Assembly: GCF_018860565.1 (NCBI RefSeq)
Contig: NZ_JAHKPS010000004.1
Location: 24,348 to 88,347, forward strand
From: Winogradskyella psychrotolerans
GTDB taxonomy: Bacteria; Bacteroidota; Bacteroidia; Flavobacteriales; Flavobacteriaceae
Direction of reading: 5' to 3'
DNA: 64,000 nucleotides
The notes beneath the pieces were generated by a model. The model did not search any database and was not told the DNA's origin. It worked only from the letters and a program-made list of their open reading frames with translations. A program made the translations under genes and the position numbers. The stretch's first letter is position 1, and every line of letters begins with the position of its first letter. Positions 25,791 to 35,292 of the stretch are shown piece by piece.

Positions 25791-27977
25791 CTATTTAGTA
25801 AACAAAAGTTCTCTGTATTTTGTTAATGGCCACAATTCATCATCTATCATTATCTCTAACTTATCACAATGGTATCTTATCTCTTCAAATAAAGGTTTTA
25901 CTTTATTACAATACCCATCTGCCTTCTTTTCTATATTAGCTTGTTTATTGTAAACTTTTCGTTCATCTGTCATTTTAGTTACTAATGAATTAATAGCTTC
26001 TATATGCTGTGATATTTCTTCTATTAATGCCATCTGTTCTTTAGCAAAATCTTTAAAACGATTGCCATAAATAGCTTTTAATCCTGTAACATTTTCTATT
26101 AAAATATTTTGATATCTAACCGCTGTTGGCACCACATGATTTCTAGCAATATCTCCAACAACTCTACTTTCTATTTGGATATGAAGAATGTAATCTTCCA
26201 TTTCAATTTCGTAACGCGCTTCGCATTCTACTTTATTCATCACTCCTAAATCATTAAAAAGCTTTAAGGTTGTTTTATCCATTTTTACCTTCAAGGCTTC
26301 AGGAGTTGTTTTATTATTGCTTAAGCCACGTTTCTTAGCTTCCTTTTCCCATGCTTCACTATAACCATTACCTTCAAAAAGAATTGCTTTTGACGTTTTT
26401 ATATATTCTCTCAATACATTGAAAATGGCATCATCCTTTTTCATGCTTTTCTTATCAATCAATTCATCTACTTCAATTTTAAAGTCCATTAATTGTTTAG
26501 CAACAATAGTATTTAAAATCGTCATTGGGTTAGCACAGTTAGCCGTAGAACCAACAGCTCTAAATTCAAATTTATTACCTGTAAAAGCAAAAGAAGAGGT
26601 TCTGTTTCTATCCGTATTATCTAATATTACTTCTGGTATTTTACCAACAACATTAAGTTTTAAGTCGGTTTTCTCCTTTGGTGATAATTTACCTTTAGTA
26701 ACTGTTTCTAACTCTTTTAAAACTTTAGTGAGTTGTTCCCCTATAAATACTGAAATTATTGCAGGAGGCGCTTCATTTGCACCCAATCGATGATCGTTAC
26801 TTGCAGATGCAATGGCAGCCCTTAATAATTCTTCGTGTGTTTGAACCGCTTTTATAGTATTAATAAAAAAGGTTAAAAACTGAAGATTACTCATTGGTGT
26901 TTTTCCTGGCGACAACAAATTGACTCCTGTATTTGTACTTAAGCTCCAATTATTATGTTTTCCCGAACCGTTAACACCCGCAAAAGGCTTTTCATGCATT
27001 AATACTGTAAAGTTATGACGTTTAGCTATTTTCTGCATAATATCCATAAGCAAAGTATTATGATCTACAGCTAAATTTGCCTCTTCATATATAGGAGCTA
27101 ATTCAAATTGATTTGGAGCTACTTCATTATGCCTCGTTTTTGCAGGAATACCAAGTAACATACAATGATGTTCTAGATCTCTCATATAAGCTAATGCTCT
27201 CGCAGGTATGGTTCCAAAATAATGATCATCTAACTGCTGTCCTTTTGCTGGGTGATGACCAAAAACGGTTCTCCCTGTAAGCAAAATATCGGGTCTTGAA
27301 GCTGCTAAAGTACTATCAATTAAAAAATACTCTTGCTCCCAACCTAATGACGCAGATACCTTTTTTACATTTTTATCAAAATATTTACAAACGGCAACTG
27401 CAGCATTATCAACTGCTTGCAGAGCTCTTAAAAGTGGAGTTTTATAATCTAGTGCCTCACCTGTGTACGACACAAAAACGGTAGGAATACACAAGGTATC
27501 ATCATATATAAAAGCAGGAGATGTTGGATCCCAAGCAGTATAACCTCGCGCTTCAAATGTATTTCTTATCCCTCCGTTAGGAAAACTAGAAGCATCAGGC
27601 TCTTGCTGCACTAGCTGATCACCTCCAAATTTCTCAATTGCAAGCCCATTTCCTATGGTTTCAAAAAAAGCATCGTGTTTTTCTGCCGTAGCTCCTGTTA
27701 GTGGCTGAAACCAATGCGTATAATGAGTTGCTCCTTTTGAAATAGCCCATTCTTTCATACCTGTAGAAATATGATCTGCTACTAGACGATCTATTTTAGT
27801 ACCTTTTTCTATAGCCTCTAACACGCTATTTAATGCCGTCTTAGTTAAATATTGTCGCATTGCTGCTTCATTAAATACATTAGACCCAAAAATCTCTGAG
27901 CGTCGTTTGTCTATTTTAATCTTTAATGGCTTTCTGTTTATAGATGCTTTTACAGCATGAAATCTTAGTGTTGACAT
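25791..27977 (-). CDS. glnN: Glutamine synthetase type III (GlnN)
   Basis: GSIII makes glutamine from glutamate and ammonia with ATP. The 728-residue length and the features GATAEKHDAFFE, SLGWEQEYFLID, NEVAPNQFELAPIYEEANLAVDHN, and HEKPFAGVNGSGKHNNWS (ammonia/metal site) identify the large Bacteroidota/cyanobacterial type. It is divergently transcribed from a class II glutamine synthetase. The 178-nt intergenic region holds a -7 element TATTTTTG for this gene (27997-28004, minus) and several dyads, so nitrogen-responsive control is likely. Confidence 0.96.
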   Translation of the reverse strand: MSTLRFHAVKASINRKPLKIKIDKRRSEIFGSNVFNEAAMRQYLTKTALNSVLEAIEKGTKIDRLVADHISTGMKEWAISKGATHYTHWFQPLTGATAEKHDAFFETIGNGLAIEKFGGDQLVQQEPDASSFPNGGIRNTFEARGYTAWDPTSPAFIYDDTLCIPTVFVSYTGEALDYKTPLLRALQAVDNAAVAVCKYFDKNVKKVSASLGWEQEYFLIDSTLAASRPDILLTGRTVFGHHPAKGQQLDDHYFGTIPARALAYMRDLEHHCMLLGIPAKTRHNEVAPNQFELAPIYEEANLAVDHNTLLMDIMQKIAKRHNFTVLMHEKPFAGVNGSGKHNNWSLSTNTGVNLLSPGKTPMSNLQFLTFFINTIKAVQTHEELLRAAIASASNDHRLGANEAPPAIISVFIGEQLTKVLKELETVTKGKLSPKEKTDLKLNVVGKIPEVILDNTDRNRTSSFAFTGNKFEFRAVGSTANCANPMTILNTIVAKQLMDFKIEVDELIDKKSMKKDDAIFNVLREYIKTSKAILFEGNGYSEAWEKEAKKRGLSNNKTTPEALKVKMDKTTLKLFNDLGVMNKVECEARYEIEMEDYILHIQIESRVVGDIARNHVVPTAVRYQNILIENVTGLKAIYGNRFKDFAKEQMALIEEISQHIEAINSLVTKMTDERKVYNKQANIEKKADGYCNKVKPLFEEIRYHCDKLEIMIDDELWPLTKYRELLFTK

Positions 27978-27996
27978 ATTAATAAAATTTTAAGGC

Positions 27997-28004
27997 AAAA
28001 ATAC
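27997..28004 (-). promoter_or_regulatory. -7 promoter element of glnN
   Basis: TATTTTTG on the minus strand lies about 20 nt upstream of the glnN start codon and matches TAnnTTTG. A perfect 12-nt palindrome ATATGTACATAT (28017-28028) covers the region where a -33 element would sit. Confidence 0.6.
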
Positions 28005-28036
28005 GAAATATTTAAAATATGTACATATACCCATTT

Positions 28037-28092
28037 AAAAATAGGGTTGTTGACAATAATTAGCAACATTTTATCTAAAATACCCTATTTTT
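28037..28092. promoter_or_regulatory. Inverted-repeat operator candidate between glnN and GSII
   Basis: AAAAATAGGGT (28037-28047) and ACCCTATTTTT (28082-28092) form a perfect 11-nt inverted repeat ending at the -33 TTG of the GSII promoter. A smaller pair GTTG/CAAC is nested inside. The position suits a repressor, or a loop or attenuator controlling both genes. Confidence 0.45.
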
Positions 28093-28093
28093 T

Positions 28094-28123
28094 TTGACCT
28101 AATAAAAAAAAAAGCAATATTTG
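28094..28123 (+). promoter_or_regulatory. Promoter of the class II glutamine synthetase gene
   Basis: TTG (28094-28096) is separated by 19 nt from AATATTTG (28116-28123), one mismatch from TAnnTTTG and with the canonical Bacteroidota spacing. Confidence 0.55.
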
Positions 28124-28155
28124 TATCCTATTTAGATATAAACAAACAATTTATT

Positions 28156-29181
28156 ATGGCAAAAATTAAATTAGAATACATTTGGTTAGATGGCTACTTC
28201 CCTACGCAAAACATGAGAAGTAAAACCAAGGTAGAAGAGCACGAAAACTTTAAGGGTACAATTGAAGAGTTAGGTATGTGGTCTTTTGACGGGTCATCAA
28301 CTAGACAAGCTGAAGGTGGAGCTTCTGACTGTTTATTAAAACCTGTAGCAATTTATCCAGACCCTGATAGAATTAATGGATACTTGGTAATGACAGAAGT
28401 TTTAAACGCAGATGGAACACCTCACGTTTCTAATGGTAGAGCAACTATTGATGATGACGACAATGATTTCTGGTTTGGTTTTGAGCAAGAATATTTCATC
28501 ATGGACTCAAAAACACAATTACCTTTAGGGTTCCCTATTGGTGGTTATCCTGCTCCACAAGGCATGTACTACTGCTCTGTTGGTGGAAAAAACACACATG
28601 GTAGAGCTTTAGTTGAAGAGCATGCTGATTTATGTATTGATGCTGGTTTAAATTTTGAAGGTATCAACCAAGAAGTTGCTTCTGGTCAGTGGGAATTCCA
28701 ATTATTTGCTAAAGGTGCTAAAAAAGCAGGTGATGAAATATGGATTGCAAGATATTTATTAGACCGTTTAACGGAAAAGTATGGCTACTACATTGACTAC
28801 CACCCAAAACCTTTAGGTAAAGATATGGACTGGAATGGTTCTGGTATGCATGCCAACTTCTCTAACGAAGTATTGAGAACATGTGGATCTGAAGAAACTT
28901 ACGGAAAAATCTGTGAAGCTTTCCGTCCTGTTGTAAAAGAACATATTGAAGTTTATGGTGAATTTAACGACCAACGTTTAACTGGCTTACACGAAACAGC
29001 ATCTATTAATGATTTTTCTTGGGGAATTTCAGATAGAGGCGCGTCAATTCGTATTCCTATTATCACCGTAGAAAAAGGTTGGAAAGGCTGGTTAGAAGAC
29101 AGAAGACCAGCGTCTAACGGTGACCCATACAAAATTGCTGGTAGAATTATTAAGACCGTAAAAAGTGCCGATATTTCTTAA
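28156..29181 (+). CDS. Glutamine synthetase, eukaryote-like class II
   Basis: The 341-residue enzyme has the GSII arrangement: N-terminal beta-grasp (YIWLDGYFPTQNMRSKTK) and catalytic domain with WFGFEQEYFI, GMHANFS and RLTGLHETASINDFSWGISDRGASIRIP (split over the ATP and glutamate loops). GSII is the main type in many Flavobacteriia and is smaller than GSI. It is divergent from glnN and followed by a strong terminator. GSI adenylylation motifs are absent, as expected. Confidence 0.95.
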   Translation: MAKIKLEYIWLDGYFPTQNMRSKTKVEEHENFKGTIEELGMWSFDGSSTRQAEGGASDCLLKPVAIYPDPDRINGYLVMTEVLNADGTPHVSNGRATIDDDDNDFWFGFEQEYFIMDSKTQLPLGFPIGGYPAPQGMYYCSVGGKNTHGRALVEEHADLCIDAGLNFEGINQEVASGQWEFQLFAKGAKKAGDEIWIARYLLDRLTEKYGYYIDYHPKPLGKDMDWNGSGMHANFSNEVLRTCGSEETYGKICEAFRPVVKEHIEVYGEFNDQRLTGLHETASINDFSWGISDRGASIRIPIITVEKGWKGWLEDRRPASNGDPYKIAGRIIKTVKSADIS

Positions 29182-29200
29182 TTATTAATATTATAAATAA

Positions 29201-29231
29201 AAAAAAGCCTGTATTATCTACAGGCTTTTTT
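29201..29231. terminator. Bidirectional terminator between GSII and the antiporter gene
   Basis: A GCCTGTA/TACAGGC stem is flanked by A-run and T-run on both sides. It ends the GSII transcript and also suits the minus-strand antiporter gene, which stops at 29240. Confidence 0.8.
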
Positions 29232-29239
29232 TGTGCTTA

Positions 29240-30190
29240 TTATTTTAAAGCCACATATATAAAGACCAAATAAGCTCCAAACAATAACATCCCCTTTAAC
29301 CTTCCTATCTCAAATCGTTTTGGAATCATAATTAAAGGAATTAAAATGGCCGCAAATGCAATCATCCACCAGATATTAGTTGATAATATTTCTGGAGTTG
29401 CCGGATTTACAGCAATTGGTTTAACAACTGCGGTTAAACCTAAAACAGATGCAATATTAAAGATATTAGAACCGATAAGGTTTCCTAAAGACAATGCTTT
29501 CTCTTTTTTTAATGCCGCAATAACAGAAGCAGCAAGTTCCGGGACACTTGTACCAATAGCTATTACAGTTACAGAAATAGCATAATCACTAATTCCAATT
29601 GCCGTAGCTAATTGTTTTGCTCCTTCAACTAACCAATCTGATCCAAAATATAATCCCGCAGCACCAATTAGCAACCACATTACAATTTTAAAGTTTGAAA
29701 CTACTGCGAGCGCATCATCGACTTCCTCCATACTTGCCTTAGTCGATTTTCGAGAGCTTTTAATTAAAACAATTAAAAACACAATTAAAGCTATAAATAA
29801 AATTGCTCCTTCTATAGCTGTGAGGATATTATCATTCCATAAAAAATAATATAACACAAAGGAAGATAGCATCATCATTGGCCAGTTTAATTTATAGAAA
29901 TCTTTATCAACTGCCAAAGGAGAAATTATTGCTGTAATACCTAGAACTAACCCAATATTTGCAATATTAGAACCAATCACATTTCCCAATGCAATGTCAG
30001 ATACTCCATCTAAAGCAGCCTGTAAACTCACCAACAATTCTGGTGCAGAAGTAGCAAAAGACACAACCGTCATACCTATCACTAGCTTAGACAACTTAAG
30101 CTTAAAAGATAAACCAACAGCAGCTCTTACCAAAAAGTCCCCACCAACAACCAATAACGCTAAACCCGCTATTACTAGAAATACACTCAT
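29240..30190 (-). CDS. Calcium/sodium antiporter (YrbG/CaCA family)
   Basis: The 316-residue protein contains the two inverted alpha-repeats typical of CaCA exchangers: TSAPELLVSLQAALDG with GNVIGSNIANIGLVLG, and TSVPELAASVIAALKK with GNLIGSNIFNIASVLG. The acidic PEL residues coordinate Ca2+. About ten membrane segments are visible. A -7 element (plus-strand CAAAGATA, 30232-30239) lies upstream. Confidence 0.94.
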   Translation of the reverse strand: MSVFLVIAGLALLVVGGDFLVRAAVGLSFKLKLSKLVIGMTVVSFATSAPELLVSLQAALDGVSDIALGNVIGSNIANIGLVLGITAIISPLAVDKDFYKLNWPMMMLSSFVLYYFLWNDNILTAIEGAILFIALIVFLIVLIKSSRKSTKASMEEVDDALAVVSNFKIVMWLLIGAAGLYFGSDWLVEGAKQLATAIGISDYAISVTVIAIGTSVPELAASVIAALKKEKALSLGNLIGSNIFNIASVLGLTAVVKPIAVNPATPEILSTNIWWMIAFAAILIPLIMIPKRFEIGRLKGMLLFGAYLVFIYVALK

Positions 30191-30281
30191 CTCTTATATC
30201 TATTATTTATTGACGTAATTTATTAAAAACGCAAAGATAACACTTCATTGTACAGAAACTAAAACTATTTTTTTCGTTAAA

Positions 30282-30325
30282 TAACTACAATTTTAGTTAT
30301 ACAACTAAAAAAATAGTTATATTTG
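30282..30325 (+). promoter_or_regulatory. Promoter and BlaI-type operators of the blaI/M56 pair
   Basis: The -7 element TATATTTG lies at 30318-30325. Two dyads with arms ACTA/TAGT lie just upstream or over it: TAACTACAATTTTAGTTA (30282-30299, perfect arms) and AACTAAAAAAATAGTT (30303-30318). BlaI/MecI repressors bind ACTA-type dyads, so autorepression is inferred. Because of this, the in-frame TTG at 30323 cannot be the start codon. Confidence 0.55.
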
Positions 30326-30340
30326 AATTCAACTAGAAAA

Positions 30341-30715
30341 ATGCACCATACTCCTATGCAAAAACTAACAAATAAAGAAGAAGAGATTATGCACATTTTA
30401 TGGAAGCTAAACAAAGCTTTTGTCAAAGATGTACTAGCAGAAATAAAAGTAGATAAACCTCATTACAATACACTCTCTACAATTATTAGAAATCTAGAAG
30501 AAAAAGGATATGTAAGCTATAATGTCTATGGAAAAACACACCAATACTACCCAATTATATCTAAAGAAGATTATAAAACCAAGTTTATGAATACTGCTAT
30601 TGAAAACTACTTCAATAGTTCGTATAAAAACGTTGTATCCTTTTTTGCTAAAGAAGAAAAAATTAGTGTTGATGAGCTTAAGGAAATAATTGAGCTAATA
30701 GAAAACAAGAAATAA
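30341..30715 (+). CDS. BlaI/MecI/CopY family transcriptional repressor
   Basis: A winged-helix N-terminal domain (LTNKEEEIMHILWKLNKAFVKDVLAEI, then YNTLSTIIRNLEEKGYVSY) precedes a dimerisation tail. The frame is open from a TTG at 30323 inside the -7 element, so the ATG at 30341 (or 30356, beginning MQKLTNKEEE) is chosen. The stop is 1 nt from the M56 peptidase gene, forming the usual BlaI/BlaR1-like pair. No beta-lactamase is adjacent; Bacteroidota copies often control unrelated targets. Confidence 0.92.
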   Translation: MHHTPMQKLTNKEEEIMHILWKLNKAFVKDVLAEIKVDKPHYNTLSTIIRNLEEKGYVSYNVYGKTHQYYPIISKEDYKTKFMNTAIENYFNSSYKNVVSFFAKEEKISVDELKEIIELIENKK

Positions 30716-30716
30716 T

Positions 30717-32948
30717 ATGGAATATCTTTTAAAAGCTTCCATGGTAATTGCTCTATTTTATTTATGTTTTTTTATTCTACTAAAGAAAGAAACGTTTTTT
30801 CAACACAATAGAGGGTTTTTGTTAATAGGTTTAATAATCGCTTTAGTATTTCCCTTAATAGTAATTCCTGTCTATATCCCCATAACACCTTCAACAATAA
30901 GCGAAACGCTATTTGTTAAACCGACAGTTTCAAATTACAACACCTTAAAACCCGCAAACACTTTGGATTGGACAACTCATATTCCTATGATTTACAGCGT
31001 AGGATTAATGGTCTTTTTAATTCAATTTATATTTCAATTTGGATCATTAGCGCTATTGCTATTTAAAAACCCAAAAACTACAGATGACATTTACACCTAT
31101 GTTATTGTAGAAAACAAATTATCACCTTTTTCATTTTTCAAATGGATAGTCTACAATCCTAACTCCTATAAATCAGAAGAACTCGATCTTATACTTACAC
31201 ATGAAAAAGTACATGTTAACCAATGGCACTCCATAGACATTTTATTTACTCAATTAACATGCATTGTATTTTGGTTTAACCCATTGGTATGGTTATACAA
31301 AAAAGAAGTAAGACAAAACTTGGAATATATCGCCGATACTCAAACACAATCAAAATCTAACACAAAAAAAGAATACCAGCACTTATTATTAAAAACAAGT
31401 ATCGCTAATCATGATATTTTACTAACAAATAATTTTTACAATTCATCAATCAAAAAACGAATTCTTATGTTAAACAAATCACGATCAAACAAAAAAAATC
31501 AATTGAAGTACCTTTTAATTCTTCCCCTTTTAGCTGGTTTACTAATGAGTATGAATACGGAAACTGTTTATATTGAAGCACAAAACAACAGCATTAAAAA
31601 CACCAGCACCGCTACTAAAAATTCCTTCACAACTGAAAGCATCAAGGTTAAGTTCACGAAAAAGATGACCGACAATTGCTTAAGTGAAATAAAAACATGG
31701 TTAAAATCTAAAAATATCACTATGATTATAAAACATATAAAGCGAAACAGGAACAACGAAATTTCGAATATAAATATTGATTTTATAACAGAAAGCGGCA
31801 CCACAAATTACCATGTTAAAGACAAAAATGGTATCTCTCCTTTTGAATTTAAAATGGATGATGACGGTAGTTTTGGAGTTGAAGTCGTCCAACCAAATGA
31901 GCAAAAGAAAACAACCTTTATAATCGAAGAATTACGTGATAGCTTAGATGTTATAGTTGAAGACTCAACCTATATTGTCACTCAAATACCAAAACACGAA
32001 ACATATATTAGAAAATTAAATACTACTGTAGTTTCAGATACTATTTATTTCTCAATGGATTCTTTAGAGATTAAGAATCAAATCAACACAAAACCTGATT
32101 TTTATTATGAAGATGGCTCTAAACCCAAAATTATAAGTCAAGAAGTCATCATTCATAATCCAACCAATAAAGCAATTTATAACTCACGTTATGATTCGCA
32201 GAATCCAAAACCATTAATAATTGTAAATGGTAAACCTACTACACCAGAATATTTAAAAACTATCGATGCTAATGCTATTGAAAGCATGACTGTTTTAAAA
32301 GGAGAAGACGCACTAGATGCTTATGGTAAAAAAGGAAAGCATGGTGTTATTACTCTAACAACAAAACCACCTCAAACATACAACAACACAGAAATCCAAT
32401 TTTTAAATAAAAACAACTTTTTATACATTCTAGATGGTAAAGAAATATCTAAATCAGATTTATTAAAAGTATATTCAAAAGAAAGGGTTTCAAGTTTAAT
32501 AATTTTAAAAGGAAAAGAGGCAAAAGAAAAATATGGTAAAAAAGGTGCCAATGGAGTTGTAGAAGTGATTTCTAAAAACAGCAACAAATTTACTCAGAGT
32601 AAAACCATTAAAAAAGATAACCCATGGAAAGTCGTTGGCAAACCAAAAATAAATAGCTTGACTTATATTGACGATGAAGATGCTTCAAAAAATGGATCCA
32701 TTGCTTATATTTCAAAATCTACACCAGATCAAATTTTAGATTTTCACGTAAATGAACTTAAAAGAATTGGAATCACGGTTAAGTATTCCAAATTAAAACG
32801 AAACAAAAAAGGTGAAATTACAAGTATAAAAATCAGCCTCGAAGATAAAAATGGATATAAAAGTAGTGCAACCTGGAAAGCTACTGATGGTATTCCGAAT
32901 ATAGAATTTGGAAAATCAGAAGGTTCATTAATAGCGAGAACTCAATAG
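30717..32948 (+). CDS. M56 (BlaR1-like) metalloprotease with two plug-type domains
   Basis: The 743-residue sensor has membrane helices in the first ~130 residues and near 270. Its zinc protease motif is HEKVH (about residue 162), and the third ligand region is NLEYIADTQ. After a periplasmic linker come two repeats resembling TonB-dependent receptor plug segments: VNGKPTTPEYLKTI ... LKGEDALDAYGKKG and LDGKEISKSDLL ... LKGKEAKEKYGKKG. Their GKKG..GVI/VE ends match. It lacks a penicillin-binding sensor domain. Ligands are unknown, but by family the protease would cleave the BlaI-type repressor. Confidence 0.88.
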   Translation: MEYLLKASMVIALFYLCFFILLKKETFFQHNRGFLLIGLIIALVFPLIVIPVYIPITPSTISETLFVKPTVSNYNTLKPANTLDWTTHIPMIYSVGLMVFLIQFIFQFGSLALLLFKNPKTTDDIYTYVIVENKLSPFSFFKWIVYNPNSYKSEELDLILTHEKVHVNQWHSIDILFTQLTCIVFWFNPLVWLYKKEVRQNLEYIADTQTQSKSNTKKEYQHLLLKTSIANHDILLTNNFYNSSIKKRILMLNKSRSNKKNQLKYLLILPLLAGLLMSMNTETVYIEAQNNSIKNTSTATKNSFTTESIKVKFTKKMTDNCLSEIKTWLKSKNITMIIKHIKRNRNNEISNINIDFITESGTTNYHVKDKNGISPFEFKMDDDGSFGVEVVQPNEQKKTTFIIEELRDSLDVIVEDSTYIVTQIPKHETYIRKLNTTVVSDTIYFSMDSLEIKNQINTKPDFYYEDGSKPKIISQEVIIHNPTNKAIYNSRYDSQNPKPLIIVNGKPTTPEYLKTIDANAIESMTVLKGEDALDAYGKKGKHGVITLTTKPPQTYNNTEIQFLNKNNFLYILDGKEISKSDLLKVYSKERVSSLIILKGKEAKEKYGKKGANGVVEVISKNSNKFTQSKTIKKDNPWKVVGKPKINSLTYIDDEDASKNGSIAYISKSTPDQILDFHVNELKRIGITVKYSKLKRNKKGEITSIKISLEDKNGYKSSATWKATDGIPNIEFGKSEGSLIARTQ

Positions 32949-32964
32949 AAAAGCCATAAATATG

Positions 32965-33004
32965 AAAAAAGCCAAACTATTTAAATACAGTTTGGCTTTT
33001 TTTA
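32965..33004. terminator. Bidirectional terminator after the M56 gene
   Basis: GCCAAACT (32971-32978) and AGTTTGGC (32989-32996) are flanked by A-run and T-run on both sides. It is shared by the M56 gene and the convergent endonuclease gene. Confidence 0.8.
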
Positions 33005-33022
33005 TTGAAGTAATATTATACG

Positions 33023-34984
33023 TTAATCAACAATAATTTTCTTGATTACAGAACGATTTTCACTTGTTAACTTCAATAGATACATGCCAGACGTAACATC
33101 TAAATCTATATAATCTGCAACAGATTGCGATTGCTTTAGACGTTTTCCGTCTACAGAGTAGACTTCAACTTCTGCATTAACAGTTAACCCAGAAATATAA
33201 ACACGCCCTGTTGTAGGATTTGGAAACACACGAACATTAAGTTCTGTATCATCATTTACACTTAAAGGTTGGCTCCAATTTTCGCCAATCATATTTCCCC
33301 AAATATATTCTACCATATCTGGTTGGTCTATAAATGGATTTCTATTCTTTTGCCAATTATAAACGATATTATTTCTATTCATTTCAAAATCATCTGGCGG
33401 ATCATTTCTATGCCAATCTAACAAGGTTGCCAAATCTCCAAATTCACCAACATTACCATCAGGAAAACCATTTACTATTTCTAAACCATTGTAACGAACA
33501 GCCATATAAAACACACTTCTGGCCACATCACCTTTAAATTTCCCTAAGGTGCCAACTGGCCCATTATACTCACCATAAAATTGATTATTTCTACTACTGT
33601 TTTCTGGTCCATCAGCTGCTCGTAAAGCGTGTGCATCAGAGTTTCCATGACGTAAAGAATCGGCTTTAGTTGTCCAATAGATATCAATACCATCTGCAAT
33701 TTCATCCTCTTCTATACTATCAAATCCACCTCGAGATCTAGGAAATGTATGCTCTCTATTCCATTTACCTGTACTCAAAGAACTTGTTTGGTAATCTAAT
33801 TTTGATCTTCCTTCTTCCAAATACACCAACCAAACCTGATTGCTGTTTTCTGGATTTTGATCTGCTTCTTTTAAAATATCAATAACATCTGTATAAGTCT
33901 GTGCTCTAACTGTACTTGGATCTGCAATTATACCCTGCATTGCCTGTCTTAACGCAACATCTGCCAACCCGTCTAAGCTATCATAATAGCCATCTGGCTG
34001 TGTACTTTGTACCATACCATAAGTAGGCTCTAATGGTGTTCCCCATGCTGCAACGGTATAATCATTATCTACCACCCTAACCTCAACAGCTCCGTTAGAT
34101 GCCACTATAGGCTCTACTAAATCTAAAAATCTAATTTTTAAAACCTCATCACCTTCATCTTCAGTATCATCAACTAATGTAATAGTTGTGCTTGTTGTAT
34201 TTTCACCAGATAAAATAGTAAGATCCGTGTTTCCTGTATAATCTGATGTATTAAATCCATCATTATCTAAACTAATAGTAAAATTAAGATCTGAAGTCAC
34301 ATTGGCTTCAGCAGTAAATGTTATATCAAAAGTAGCACCTTCATCATATTGCGTTTCTGCAATTGAAATTTCAATAGGGTTGATAGAAATACCTGAACCA
34401 TCATTTTCTCTTCGAGGGGTTGGAGGCTCTGCAGAAAAGGTTACACCGCCCATACCATCTACAAAACGCTGAATTGATTTAGGATTTGCATTAGTTCCAT
34501 TATCATTATGCTGTATAGTTTGCCCTAATTTCGTTAATAAACCTGTAGCATCTGAATCATTAGTACCATAAACCATTGCATCAATTAAATTGGTTTGAGA
34601 CGCCACTGTTTCCTCTGGAAAATCATTTATCGAAGCTTGATAAATACCCACTGCATCTGGCCCATTTTGTATTACATTTTCTGCCATTAATGACTGCGGA
34701 AAAGGCGAAACATTTGCACTACCAACAACTAATAAACCATTAATATCTGTTGTTAGACCATTTAAATCATATACAAAATAACTAGCATCTCCACCACTAC
34801 TAGAGCCATTAAAAAATACCAATATGTAACCATCTGTTGAAAAATTGGGTGTTGCCGATTTTAATTCAATAAACTCATGAGTATCTATACTAGGAGTATC
34901 CGCATCTAACTCATTAATAACCAAAATTTGAGACCAACTAAATCCCGAAATCAATAGTAATACTATAAAAGTAATTTTTTTCAT
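33023..34984 (-). CDS. Type IX-secreted endonuclease I-like nuclease
   Basis: The frame extends to 34999, but the ATG at 34984 is preferred: the -7 element (plus-strand CAAAGATA, 34999-35006) overlaps the first Met. The protein has a signal peptide (cleavage near SWSQ) and an N-terminal lamin-tail-like domain (LVINELDADTPSIDTHEFIEL). A Calx-beta-like segment (~210-310) follows. The endonuclease I/NucM domain carries NREHTFPRSRGG near residue 415, the His-Asn metal site. The C-terminal ~75 residues (VFPNPTTGRVYISG ... GMYLLKL) are the type IX sorting domain. It probably degrades extracellular DNA for nutrient use (inference). Confidence 0.9.
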   Translation of the reverse strand: MKKITFIVLLLISGFSWSQILVINELDADTPSIDTHEFIELKSATPNFSTDGYILVFFNGSSSGGDASYFVYDLNGLTTDINGLLVVGSANVSPFPQSLMAENVIQNGPDAVGIYQASINDFPEETVASQTNLIDAMVYGTNDSDATGLLTKLGQTIQHNDNGTNANPKSIQRFVDGMGGVTFSAEPPTPRRENDGSGISINPIEISIAETQYDEGATFDITFTAEANVTSDLNFTISLDNDGFNTSDYTGNTDLTILSGENTTSTTITLVDDTEDEGDEVLKIRFLDLVEPIVASNGAVEVRVVDNDYTVAAWGTPLEPTYGMVQSTQPDGYYDSLDGLADVALRQAMQGIIADPSTVRAQTYTDVIDILKEADQNPENSNQVWLVYLEEGRSKLDYQTSSLSTGKWNREHTFPRSRGGFDSIEEDEIADGIDIYWTTKADSLRHGNSDAHALRAADGPENSSRNNQFYGEYNGPVGTLGKFKGDVARSVFYMAVRYNGLEIVNGFPDGNVGEFGDLATLLDWHRNDPPDDFEMNRNNIVYNWQKNRNPFIDQPDMVEYIWGNMIGENWSQPLSVNDDTELNVRVFPNPTTGRVYISGLTVNAEVEVYSVDGKRLKQSQSVADYIDLDVTSGMYLLKLTSENRSVIKKIIVD

Positions 34985-35006
34985 CGCTTTATTTTTCACA
35001 AAGATA

Positions 35007-35292
35007 GTTTATTATTACATCTAAATGTTAAATGCCAATTAATTACAAAACACACCTTAAATAAAACATGAAATTTATCATAAAATAAATTTCAAAAAAA
35101 GATGAATTCTTAAAATTCAGCCCTTATAAAGACCAAAGCCCTCTACGATTTCGAAAAGCACTCCAAAAAAGCCCTACAAAAGTTACAATATAAAAACACA
35201 AAAACTACTTTATATATTAAATTAAAACTTCAAATAAGACAAGTCACATAATATTATAACAATTATTATCTTTTTAGTTGTAATTTAGAATT
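35007..35292. other. Intergenic stretch with nothing recognisable
   Basis: AT-rich sequence between the endonuclease promoter and the 16-codon ORF transcription unit. I see no ORF, hairpin or promoter that I would defend, apart from loosely A-rich runs. Confidence 0.5.

Noticed and set aside
26419..26793. 124-residue plus-strand frame in glnN
   Set aside because: Shadow of the GSIII gene with no supporting signal.
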